This document shows, one piece after another, positions 11,756 through 21,308 of a stretch of 64,000 nucleotides of DNA. The notes beneath the pieces are model-generated. The model searched no databases and was not told the DNA's origin. It worked only from the letters and a program-made list of their open reading frames with translations. Source of the stretch: Spinacia oleracea (lineage: Eukaryota > Streptophyta > Magnoliopsida > Caryophyllales > Amaranthaceae). The DNA lies in the NCBI RefSeq assembly GCF_020520425.1, contig NC_079487.1, positions 7,425,501 through 7,489,500 of the forward strand. The letters are read 5' to 3'. A program made the position numbers and the translations under genes. Every line of letters begins with the position of its first letter. Positions within the stretch are counted from its first letter, which is position 1.

Positions 11756-12118
11756 TTGAAGAAATCTTCGCTGACATCTTACAGTCTGAACTCAGCCCAT
11801 AGAACAGTAGAGGATGTAGAACTTGGACCAGACTGGGACCAGAAAGCCAACAGCCTGCTGCGTAAACATTTTGGGTACTCCGGGTTGAAAAGTTTTCAAA
11901 TGGAAGCTCTTGGTGCTTGGTTTTCTCAGCAAGACTGTCTTGTTCTTGCAGCAACATGGTCTGGTATTTATTTTCTGATTCTTATTCTCCCTTTTCTGTG
12001 CATTTCTTCTTGAATCCTTTGTACAATGTATATACTGTGTCAATGTTTTTGAGGCTTTAATGTTTCTACAGGGAAATCTCTGTGCTTTCAGCTACCTGCG
12101 CTTTTTCTTTTCTTAATA
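11756..12118 (+). pseudogene. Captured fragment of a RecQ-type DNA helicase gene
   Basis: Two exons are visible. The first ends at 11963 with a stretch reading HFGYSGLKSFQMEAL followed by DCLVLAATWSG. After a 108-bp GT...AG intron the second begins at 12072 and continues KSLCFQLPA. This is the start of a RecQ helicase core with the Walker A motif split by the intron. A normal motif would have Gly where Trp now stands, so the ATP site is dead. The sequence looks most like plant RecQsim-type helicases, but that assignment is from memory. The retained intron means capture from genomic DNA, not from mRNA. No downstream helicase motifs are present. Confidence 0.8.
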
Positions 12119-12529
12119 AGGGTGAATATGTATTGCCTTTGTTGCTAAGAATGTGATTGTTCTGCTATTTTTGTTTGTTTTCTTTGGGCTGATTACATTA
12201 TGAGCAATGTCGATATTTAGCTAGTTTATTGTAATATTTACTTAAACTTTTATGTTTAAAGTGTAGTTAGGTTATCAACATGTTGGTTGATCTATGGTGA
12301 ATTTGCCTTTTATTGGGTTGTAAACTGTTTTGACAGGTATATATTAATGTATTATAACATTCCCGGTATTGGGGAGGGTCAAATTACAAAGGAAATATTG
12401 TCAAAATTTTCACCTAGTTTACTTTTATTTTTATGCTCTGAATATACTAGTACTGAAAGCTGCTTATTTTATTTAATCTATGGATTAAATAAAATCAGCA
12501 GCTCATTTTTTTTAGAATATCCAAAAGTC

Positions 12530-12948
12530 ATTTGCGTCGCACTTTAGCTAATCTGCGACGCAAATGACATTTTTTTTAACATATTGAAAAGTCATTTGCG
12601 TCGCACATTTAGCTAATGTGCGTTGCAAATGACATTTTTTTTAACATATTGAAAAGTCATTTGCGTCGCACATTTAGCTAATGTGCGTTGCAAATGACAT
12701 TTTTTTTAACATATTGAAAAGTCATTTGCGTCGCACATTTAGCTAATGTGCGTTGCAAATGACTTTTCAGCACCATGCCTGAAAAGTTATTTGCGTCGCA
12801 CATTAGCTAATTGTGCGACGCAAATAAGGTTCATTTGCGTCGCATAAATGTGCGACGCAAATGACTTTTAGTCATTTGCGTCGAGAGCTTTTGCCACGCA
12901 CGATGTGCGACGCAAATGTGCTTAAAAGTGCGATGCAAATGACCCTTT
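12530..12948. repeat. Right subterminal repeat array of the CACTA element
   Basis: Several near-identical units of about 64 bp (around 12590, 12653, 12716) each hold GTCATTTGCGTCGCACATTTAG and an imperfect inverted partner, ending in denser copies to 12948. Direct-repeat amplification is more advanced here than at the left end. Confidence 0.85.
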
Positions 12949-12962
12949 TTCCACTAGTGAGG

Positions 12963-13570
12963 GGTGTTGTATAGTGCGGGCATATGACGACGAGCAAGGG
13001 AGCTCGTTGCCCATGCGGCACGAATGCAATGAGAAAGGGCATGGTGCACGAGCACAAGGCAGCAGCCCTGCCTTGTGTCGTGGGCTATGAGCAATGGACA
13101 AATGGGCATGGGCGAAGGCAAGGCACGGCAGTCGCGTGTGGGCAGCAAGCGAGCTGCGCCACAACGCGCACTGCCTCGCGCAAGCGCGCGCAACCTCGCG
13201 CGCAGCGAGCGCAAGCTCGCGTGCCACGAGTGCTGCGCCCAGCGTCGATGCCGCGCGCAGCGAGCGCCTGCTCGCACCAAGCGAGCGCTAGCGAGCGCGC
13301 ACAGCATGCGCTGGCGAGTGCACGAAGCGAGCGCTGGCTCGCGTGCATCGAGCGCTGGCGCGCGCGCAGCGAGCACATGCTCGCGTGCATCGAGCGCTGG
13401 CGCGCGCGCAGCGAGCACCAGCTCGCGCGATGGCTTGCGAAGGGTAGAAGCAGCAGCTATGCGACGCAGCGCATGGGCTGCGCGCACATGGCCAGCGATG
13501 GCTGTGTGCGTGTGGCCCATGGGCGTGCGATGCGTAGGGTGTTTGCGTTGCGATTAGATCGTTTTGAATG
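12963..13570 (+). repeat. GC-rich repeat block in the copia leader
   Basis: It is strongly GC-rich inside an AT-rich leader. It contains diverged tandem units such as GCGAGCGCTGGC and GCGCGCGCAGCGAGCAC, with many self-complementary runs. The counterpart in the second copia is 52670-53065 (reverse). Long overlapping ORFs exist on both strands only because stop codons are rare at this composition; none resembles a known protein. Confidence 0.7.
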
Positions 13571-14992
13571 TTTAATTTGAAATTTTCAGTTTACGTAATT
13601 TTAATTAATTTTAAAATTAATAATTTAAATTATTTTCTTGGATTTTAATTTTGAATATTGTAATTATAATAAATTTTATTTATTCTAATTATTTTACTAA
13701 AATTAAAATCATGAATTAATTTAAATACGACTGAAATTAAATTAAACTTTTGGATTCAATTATAAATTTATATGAGCTTTAAATTTTAATTAAATTTGTA
13801 TGTTTCCGGTTAGATAAGAAATACATTTTTATGTTTAAAATTAGTAAAGCATATGAATTTATTGGTTTAAGTGGGAGCGCTTTTAGTCATAAACTCTTGA
13901 TTAGGTCTACAAATCCTTAAGGTTAAAACAACTTGATTAGAATTAATAAGGACTGAATAATTGGTAGATTATTGGTGCCCTTGATTAATTGCTGCAAATG
14001 TTTACGTGATGCATAATGTGTTTTACTAACCAGCTATGTGGGCCATTCATGATAATGAATGGGTGAATGGTATATATTGTATATGTACTGTTTTGCAGGT
14101 TATGAAGTGACTAGTATGGCCCAAATAGGATAGAAAATATGGTCTTCCTACCATTAATTTGAATGTAATTGGTCTAAAGTACCAAAGTTGTTTTTCAATT
14201 CAAATATGGTCTGCGTACCATCAAATAGTTGTAATTAGTTTTAATTATAGCTTATCCTATTTGAAGAAAATGGTGCCTCCCACGGAGATTTTCAAGACGG
14301 ACTTTGAAGTTAAAGCTTCAAGATGAAGTCGGGCCATACTAGATCACATTTATCTTATGCATGTTTTAAGTTATTTATTGCTTTTAAATATGTCTTAAAA
14401 TGCATGAGATCAAAAGCTTGATTATGTTGCATGATTAAGGATTTTAGTTCACTTAAAATCTAACCAACATAGTAAGAGCCTTAAGTTCCAAACTTAAAAA
14501 TTGAGTTATAAGGTGCCATGCCAAACTATACACTTGCTTGGATATCCTTTACATCAATCTAGTAATAGTTTTCGTTCAGCGAGGTGTTACTTATTGGTCC
14601 TAAAGGGGCAAGGTACACAAATAATTGTGAGTACATGTTAGTTTTGGTGAAACTCAACGATATAAGTAAGGAGTCCTTTTATGTCGTGGCAAAATCGATA
14701 GGTTTACCTAATAAGTTCTTAGACGTACCTATCAACCAAGAATAGTTTCTAGACTATTAGCAAAAGGCTTTTGCTTACCTAAGATGTTTTAGGATTAAGT
14801 CGACAAACTGTGCTTAGTTCTTCAATGATTTTAGGATCTTGGAATCATTTTATTCACACCTGCCGGAACACATAACTTGAATAAAATGCTTAATAAACAT
14901 TGAATTATGCATGTATGCTAGAATTTAAGTTTATTAAGAGAAACTGTGAATGGTTATTTATTTGTTTATTCTTTTCAATTGTAGTTTTGAAT
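13571..14992 (+). mobile_element. Copia leader, last part
   Basis: Non-coding. From about 14000 to 14869 it is very similar to the reverse complement of 51300-52350 in the second copia (about 8 differences in 190 bases compared by eye around 14570-14770). Similarity stops abruptly after CCTGCCGGAACA at 14869, just before gag. Confidence 0.75.
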
Positions 14993-15760
14993 ATGGCAAA
15001 CAACAATCAAAACATCATCATAGGTTCTGAGCTTATGGTCAAGCTAAACCTGGCAAATTTTCTTGAATGGGAAGCTAAGCTAGTTGAAATAGTCAAACTC
15101 AATGGACTTGAGTATGTACTGTCACATCCCATGCCAAGCTACTATGCCAGAGACATGACCCCTGAGAGATTTTACGCCTGGGATGCGGATCTCAAAAAGG
15201 TTATGAGTCTCATGCTGAACAATATCCCTGATGATTGGGCTAGAAGGTTTGTAGCCTATGAACCTTTTACGCTCATCAAGAATCTGAGGGATATCTGTCG
15301 TGGAAGCACGGAGGACAGGGACCTGAACGTCCATGAGTTGATTGAATCAATGTCTGGTCTAAAGGTTAGTTCTCCCAACAGGTGTTATAGGATGGAGGTC
15401 CAAGAAACACATGTTCAGCTCCTTCGCACTAAACAGAGGGTAGGCGTCCCACTGAGGTTCCATGTGGATCTTATGCGTTCATACTTTGATCGCCTAAGTC
15501 TACTAGGAACACCAATAAGCGAAAGGATGGCAGTCTGTATCTTGCTCAATTCACTACACAGTGGGTTTGGTCGCTTCAAGCAACTATACCTAAGTGAACC
15601 AAGAGAAGAAACAGTTGCAGAATTTGTTCACCTTGTCAGAAAGGCTGAAATAATACTGGACTGTGAAGCCAAAGATTTACTCAAGGCTAGAAGGAGACCG
15701 TTCAAGAAAGGTGGAAAGTCCAAGGGCAATGCTAAATCACAGCAGGACAAGTCCACATGA
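14993..15760 (+). CDS. gag: Copia gag, capsid part
   Basis: About 255 codons, starting at the ATG that opens MANNNQN; an upstream in-frame start at 14900 is less likely because it lies in the leader. The protein resembles copia gag (UBN2/retrotrans_gag-like): a helical region with a YALSxxMPxx-like N-terminal part and a basic C-terminus rich in KSKG. It would form the virus-like particle shell in the cytoplasm. An in-frame TGA at 15758-15760 stops it just before the nucleocapsid zinc knuckle, which continues in the same frame. This is most simply a point mutation; readthrough is possible but unsupported. Confidence 0.85.
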   Translation: MANNNQNIIIGSELMVKLNLANFLEWEAKLVEIVKLNGLEYVLSHPMPSYYARDMTPERFYAWDADLKKVMSLMLNNIPDDWARRFVAYEPFTLIKNLRDICRGSTEDRDLNVHELIESMSGLKVSSPNRCYRMEVQETHVQLLRTKQRVGVPLRFHVDLMRSYFDRLSLLGTPISERMAVCILLNSLHSGFGRFKQLYLSEPREETVAEFVHLVRKAEIILDCEAKDLLKARRRPFKKGGKSKGNAKSQQDKST

Positions 15761-17470
15761 AGCTGTCTTTATTGTGATGGAATAGGCCATTACAAAAAAG
15801 AATGTCCAAAGCTAAAGGAAGATCAGAAGAACGGAACAGTCGTTCCATATTCAGGTATTTTCGTTATAGACTGTATACTTGCTAATTCAACTTCTTGGGT
15901 ATTAGATACAGGTTGTGGCTCACACTTATGTTCCAATCCACAGGGACTACGAAGAAGTAGAAAGTTAAGCAAGGGTGAAGTCGACCTACGAGTGGGAAAT
16001 GGAGCACGAATTGCTGCATTAGCTGTAGGAACTTACTATTTGTCGTTGCCCTCCGGGCTAGTTTTGGAACTGGAAGAATGTTTCCATGTTCCAAGTCTTA
16101 CTAAAAACATCATTTCAGTTTCTTGCTTAGATGCTAAGGGATTTTCCTTTTTAATAAAAGACAATAGTTGTTCGTTTTATTTTAAAGAGATGTTTTATGG
16201 ATCTGCTAGATTAGTCAATGGACTTTATTTATTAGATCACGACAAACAAGTATATAACATAAATACCAAAAAGGCCAAAAAGGATGATTCAGATCTCACC
16301 TATCTGTGGCATTGTCGATTAGGCCATATAAACTTGAAACGCTTAGAAAGACTTCAAAAGGAAGGAATTCTAGAACCATTTGACTTAGAGGATTATGGTA
16401 AATGCGAATCATGTTTACTTGGCAAAATGACAAAGCAACCTTTCTCTAAAGTTGGAGAAAGAGCAAATGAACTATTGGGTTTAATCCATACAGATGTATG
16501 TGGACCAATGAGTACAAATGCTAGAGGTGGTTTCAGCTACTTTATCACTTTCACTGATGACTTCAGTAGGTATGGTTATGTCTACCTAATGAAGCATAAG
16601 TCTGAATCCTTTGACAAATTCAAGGAATTTCAGAGTGAAGTAGAGAATCAATTAGGCAAGAAGATTAAGGCACTGCGGTCTGATAGAGGCGGTGAATATC
16701 TGAGCTATGAATTTGATGACCATCTGAAAGAATGTGGAATTCTATCAGAATTGACTCCTCCTGGAACACCACAATGGAACGGTGTGTCAGAACGGAGGAA
16801 CAGAACCTTGCTAGACATGGTCAAGTCAATGATGGGTCAGGCCAAACTTCCATTAGAATTTTGGGGACATGCACTAAATACAGCTGCACTCACTATAAAT
16901 AGAGCTCCGTCTAAAGCTGTCGAAAAGACTCCATATGAATTATGGTTTGGAAAGCCTCCAAATGTGTCTTTTCTTAAGATTTGGGGATGTGAAGTATACG
17001 TCAAACGATTAATTTCAGACAAACTTCATCCAAAATCTGACAAATGTATCCTTGTGGGCTATCCAAAGGAAACAAAGGGGTATTACTTCTACAATACATC
17101 TGAGAACAAGGTGTTTGTTGCTCGAGATGGTGTCTTTTTGGAGAGAGACCACATTTCCAAAATGACAAGTGGGAGAAAAGTAGACCTCAAAGAAATTCGA
17201 GTCGAACAACAAACTCTAGAGAATGCTCAAGATGACATTCAGGATGAAACTCATAGATCTTTAGAAGAATCTGGTGAGAATCATGGTCAAACTAGAAATG
17301 TTACCCCGCGTAGATCGCAAAGATATAGATCTCAACCGGAAAGGTACTTAGGTATTTTGACGAACGAGAGCTATGACGTTCTATTACTTGATAGTGATGA
17401 ACCTACGACTTACAAACAAGCTATGACGAGCCCTAGCTCCAAGCAATGGCAAGAAGCCATGCAAATCTGA
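15761..17470 (+). pseudogene. pol: Copia nucleocapsid, protease and integrase section of pol
   Basis: It is open in the same frame as gag after the TGA. In order it shows a CCHC zinc knuckle (CLYCDGIGHYKKEC), a protease with an LDTG active site, and an integrase. The integrase has an HHCC zinc domain (H...H, CESC) and a catalytic core containing the TDVCGPM, SDRGGEY and WNGVSERRN landmarks, that is, the D, D and E residues. It ends at TGA 17468 because of one extra A in 17463-17465; removing it would restore the next frame. Together with the TGA at 15758 this leaves the element unable to make its full polyprotein from one mRNA. Confidence 0.9.
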
Positions 17471-17480
17471 ATTAGACTCC

Positions 17481-18980
17481 ATGTCTGAAAACCAAGTATG
17501 GGATTTGGTCGATTTGCCAGATGGCTACCAAGCCATTGGAAGCAAATGGGTTTTCAAACTGAAAAAGGACAAGGATGGGAAACTTGAAGTTTTCAAAGCT
17601 AGATTGGTTGCAAAAGGTTACAGGCAAGTCCACGGTGTGGATTACGATGAAACCTTTTCACCAGTTGCAATGCTAAAGTCTATTCGGATAATGTTAGCAA
17701 TCGCTGCATATTACGATTACGAAATATGGCAGATGGATGTCAAAACTGCTTTCTTAAACGGCGTTTTAACAGAAACTGTGTTTATGACACAGCCTGAAGG
17801 TTTTGAGGATCCAAAGAATGCTAAAAAGGTATGCAAGCTAAAGAAGTCAATCTACGGATTGAAGCAGGCATCCAGGAGCTGGAATATACGTTTTGATGAA
17901 GCAGTCAGTGACTTTGGTTTCATCAAGAACGCAGACGAATCTTGTGTATACAAGAAGGTCAGTGGGAGCAAAATTGCTTTCCTGGTATTATATGTCGACG
18001 ACATATTACTTATCGGAAATGACGTTCCTATGTTGAACTCTGTCAAGATTTGGCTTGGGAAATGTTTTTCGATGAAAGATCTAGGAGAAGCACAGTACAT
18101 ATTGGGCATCAAGATTTACAGAGATAGATCTAAAAAGATGATTGGACTTAGTCAAAGCACTTATATCAATAAGGTGCTTGATAGGTTCAAGATGGCGGAC
18201 TCCAAGCGAGGCTACCTACCCATGTCTCATGGAATGACTCTAAGCAAGACTCAGTGCCCAAAAACACTTGATGAGCGTAGACGAATGAATGGGATTCCAT
18301 ATGCATCATTGATTGGTTCAATAATGTATGCTATGATATGTACACGCCCAGATGTTGCGTATGCACTTAGTGCTACGAGCAGATACCAGTCAGACCCAGG
18401 AGAGGCGCATTGGACTGCTGCCAAGAATATTCTGAAGTACCTGAAAAGGCACAAAGATGACTTCCTGGTCTATGGTGGAGATGATGAATTAATTGTTAAA
18501 GGCTATACGGACGCAAGTTTCCAAACCGACAAAGATGATTTCAGATCACAGTCTGGGTTTGTCTTCTGCCTCAACGGAGGAGCAGTAAGCTGGAAAAGTG
18601 CTAAGCAAAGCACCATTGCGGATTCTACAACTGAAGCGGAGTACATTGCTGCACATGAAGCAGCAAAGGAAGCTATATGGCTAAGGAAGTTCATAGGTGA
18701 ACTTGGTGTAGTCCCCTCCATTAAAGGACCAATAGCCCTGTATTGTGATAATAACGGAGCTATTGCACAGGCAAAGGAGCCTAGACACCACCAGAGAGTC
18801 AAGCATGTACTTCGTAGATTTCACCTTCTACGAGAGTTCGTTGAAAGAAAAGAAGTCGAGATAAGCAAAATTGGAACTGATGACAACATATCAGATCCAT
18901 TGACTAAACCTCTGCCGCAGGCGAAGCACAACTCGCACACTGCAGCTATGGGAATCAAGCATATTGGAGAATGGCTTTGA
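17481..18980 (+). CDS. pol: Copia reverse transcriptase and RNase H section of pol
   Basis: 499 codons in a shifted frame. The reverse transcriptase has the usual copia landmarks: GSKWVFKLK near the start, FSPVA, the QMDVKTAFLNG block, KSIYGLKQA, and the catalytic YVDD in the second half. The RNase H follows, with STTEAEYIA and the terminal DPLTKPL motif. The frame is clean to its natural stop. It begins inside the polyprotein and has no start of its own; the ATG at 17481 is incidental. Confidence 0.92.
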   Translation: MSENQVWDLVDLPDGYQAIGSKWVFKLKKDKDGKLEVFKARLVAKGYRQVHGVDYDETFSPVAMLKSIRIMLAIAAYYDYEIWQMDVKTAFLNGVLTETVFMTQPEGFEDPKNAKKVCKLKKSIYGLKQASRSWNIRFDEAVSDFGFIKNADESCVYKKVSGSKIAFLVLYVDDILLIGNDVPMLNSVKIWLGKCFSMKDLGEAQYILGIKIYRDRSKKMIGLSQSTYINKVLDRFKMADSKRGYLPMSHGMTLSKTQCPKTLDERRRMNGIPYASLIGSIMYAMICTRPDVAYALSATSRYQSDPGEAHWTAAKNILKYLKRHKDDFLVYGGDDELIVKGYTDASFQTDKDDFRSQSGFVFCLNGGAVSWKSAKQSTIADSTTEAEYIAAHEAAKEAIWLRKFIGELGVVPSIKGPIALYCDNNGAIAQAKEPRHHQRVKHVLRRFHLLREFVERKEVEISKIGTDDNISDPLTKPLPQAKHNSHTAAMGIKHIGEWL

Positions 18981-19834
18981 TGTCTCTGTTTAATGTTTTA
19001 AAGTTTTAGAGTTTAAATCTTTGTAAAACATTATTGGTTAATCATTCACAATAAATGAAAAGAATTCATTTTTCCATTTAATTTGTGGTTTATTAAATGA
19101 TGAGTCCCTTCAATTTGACGATATATTCAAGATAGACTGTCAGGACCAGTCCTGTGACTAAGAAATGTCTATCAAGTGAACTTGAATGTCAAAGGTTGAA
19201 AATGGTCCCTAGTCGGAGTTTTCTATAAAATTAGACGCATAGAAAATGTTAGACGACTAGAATGCAAGATGACTAGTAGTTCTGTTTCTTGAACTATGTG
19301 GACATGGCAATGTCATAATCATTTGCATAGATACTTACTTTGTGAAGACTAGTATCGGACAAGACCTATAAAACTTTACTGTAAGAGATGAAAATCTGTC
19401 ATAAGTAAATTTCATTAAAATTATTAGACACTGAATCCTCAATACCTGAGTGATTTGAGATTACTTGTTTGAGAACTGGTTACTTTGACGTTGACCAACC
19501 GTCGCACCGTAAAAGGAGGCTATAAAGGCAAGGCTCAGGTAATCACCTATCAAACGAAGTCTAATCTCAAGATCGCAAGATTGGGATTGTCCTCCCATAA
19601 ATCGGGATGAGATGCTTAAAAGTTGTACAAGGCCACTCGGAGAGCTAGAAACTGTGAAATGCATGGCCGTGCTCGGATGAATCATAGGCTATGATTATCT
19701 GTTTATTTGATCAGTTGAACTCTGAAACCGAGGAACACCTCTGGACATAATAAGGATGACAACTCTTACCTTATGTTCAAGAGCAAGCATCGAGCGACAA
19801 AGGAATTAGGAAATGCACACTTGTCCCTAAGGAC
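18981..19834 (+). mobile_element. Copia 3' non-coding region
   Basis: No ORF of note. From about 19090 onward it is nearly identical to the reverse complement of 46427-47170 in the second copia element (7 mismatches in about 225 bases checked), although the adjacent coding regions of the two barely align. The conservation suggests a cis-acting role such as packaging or reverse-transcription signals. Confidence 0.7.
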
Positions 19835-19845
19835 AAGTGGGAGAC
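19835..19845 (+). other. Copia polypurine tract
   Basis: AAGTGGGAGAC lies immediately before the TGAAGG start of the 3' LTR. The same tract precedes the 3' LTR of the reverse copia at 46427-46437. Confidence 0.85.
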
Positions 19846-21303
19846 TGAAGGAAATAATGCCCTTGGTCCAAGTATGCATTCAATGATAAGTCTAATATAT
19901 GCGGTTCAGTATTAATTAACAAGTTAATAATTCAGTGAGATCAAGTGAGCTGAATGCCTAGCTAGAGGCCGCTTCAGTTCAAGTGGAATTAATGATATTA
20001 ATCCACAGCTTACTCTTGACTGAACCCGTAGGGTCACACAAATAGTACGTAAACGGATCAAGTATTTAATGGCATTAAATACTCCAACTATGGATATTCG
20101 GAATCGACGGATCTTGGTTTCAGTGGGAGCTGAGATCGTCACAGGCAAGAAATGAATACTCCGGAAACGATGATATTGCCGGAAACGGAAATATGGATCG
20201 TATCGGAAATATAAATATTATCCAAGTCGTAGATGTTACCGGAAACGGAAACATGGTACGTATCGGAAAATATTATCGGAAATGGAAATATTGCCGGAAT
20301 CGGAAATATTGCCGGAAACGGAAATATTGTCTGAATCGGGAAATATTATTGGAAATAGAAATATTGCCGGAATCGGAAATATTGCCGGAAACGGAAATAT
20401 TGTCTGAATCGGAAATATTATCGGAATCGGAAAATAATTCCGGAAACGGAAATATTAAATATTTGTTCGAAACGGAAATTAATTCCGGAATCGGAAATGT
20501 TAAATATTGTTCGTATCGGAAATTAATTCCGGAATCGGAAAATTAATCGAAAGCGCGTCGTACGAATTAGCATCGGACGAGCTTGCTAGACGAAGGCCCA
20601 GCACGAAGCCAGGCCCCCGTCCAGCAAGGGAAACGCGCGCCACAACACGCCAGCCCAAGGCTGCGCCAGGCCCACCGCAAGGCAGGCCCAGCGCGCGCCC
20701 AAGGCTGCGGCAGTCGTGGGCTGCGATGCTCGGGCTGTGCGCGCGCGCGCATGGCGCCCCTCGTGGGCTGCTGTGCGAGCGTGGGTGTTTGTGTTCACAT
20801 ACGAAACCTAAAACGTACAGGATTCGTTTAATGATTAAATCCTAAAACTATTAGATAATGATTATTTAATTAGAGTCCTAGTAGGATTATAATTAAATAA
20901 ATTAGTATCCTAATAGGATTCCAAAACCTTTTCCATAACTCTATAAATAGGTGCCTAGGGTCACATATTTACATAGATTATTCAAGTATTCAAAGTGAGT
21001 TTTTGAGAGAAAAATTCAGTCACATACCTTGCCTAAAAGTGCCGAAATTATTAGTACCTTAAGGGCGATTCTAGTTGGTCAATCTTAAGGCGGATCCGGA
21101 CGTGCTGTGGACTATCTACGGAGGGACGACACTTGGAGTCCTAAAGACTTGTTCTTGTTCGGTTCGGGCGCAGCTAGGGAAGGCACGCAACAAAGAGTAT
21201 GCATCTAAACTATGCTATATGATTATGTGTAAATAATATGTATTCCTGGCTAAATGGTTTTTTCGCATGATTTATGAATTGTCATATGTATCATAACCTA
21301 ACA
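19846..21303 (+). repeat. 3' LTR of the young copia
   Basis: Same length as the 5' LTR, with scattered substitutions (for example at the GGCC(A/G)CTTC site near 19969, in the CGGAA repeats and in the GC-rich block) and no indels seen. It ends CTAACA, the expected CA terminus, followed by the CTACG target duplication. Confidence 0.93.
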
Positions 21304-21308
21304 CTACG

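Larger units (their letters stand above)
10416..12959. mobile_element. Non-autonomous CACTA (En/Spm-type) transposon carrying host gene pieces
   Basis: The ends are CACTAGTGGAAAAA and its complement TTTTTCCACTAGTG, with a 3-bp target duplication AGG (10413-10415 and 12960-12962). Both ends have arrays of subterminal repeats containing TTTGCGTCGCA. The uninterrupted site is visible in the second copia (minus strand, 53065-53080), where the flanks join with a single AGG. There is no transposase. The interior contains recognisable RecQ-type helicase exons and a probable second captured 5' gene region, so it is a gene-capturing (Pack-type) CACTA. Confidence 0.93.
8145..21303 (+). mobile_element. 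Young Ty1/copia retrotransposon with a nested CACTA element
   Basis: Two 1458-bp LTRs (8145-9602 and 19846-21303) flank a primer-binding site, a long leader, gag-pol and a polypurine tract. The 5-bp duplication CTACG (8140-8144 and 21304-21308) is perfect. The LTRs differ at about a dozen positions by eye, so insertion is recent on an evolutionary scale. Removing the 2.5-kb CACTA leaves an element of about 10.6 kb, long for copia because of a leader of about 2.8 kb and a 3' non-coding block of about 0.87 kb. The gag-pol frame is broken only twice. Confidence 0.95.

Noticed and set aside
12984..13580. 198-codon plus-strand ORF, with 188- and 160-codon overlapping ORFs in other frames
   Set aside because: All lie in the GC-rich repeat block, where stop codons are rare. 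Composition is Ala/Arg repeats with no homology that I recognise, and several frames are open at once.
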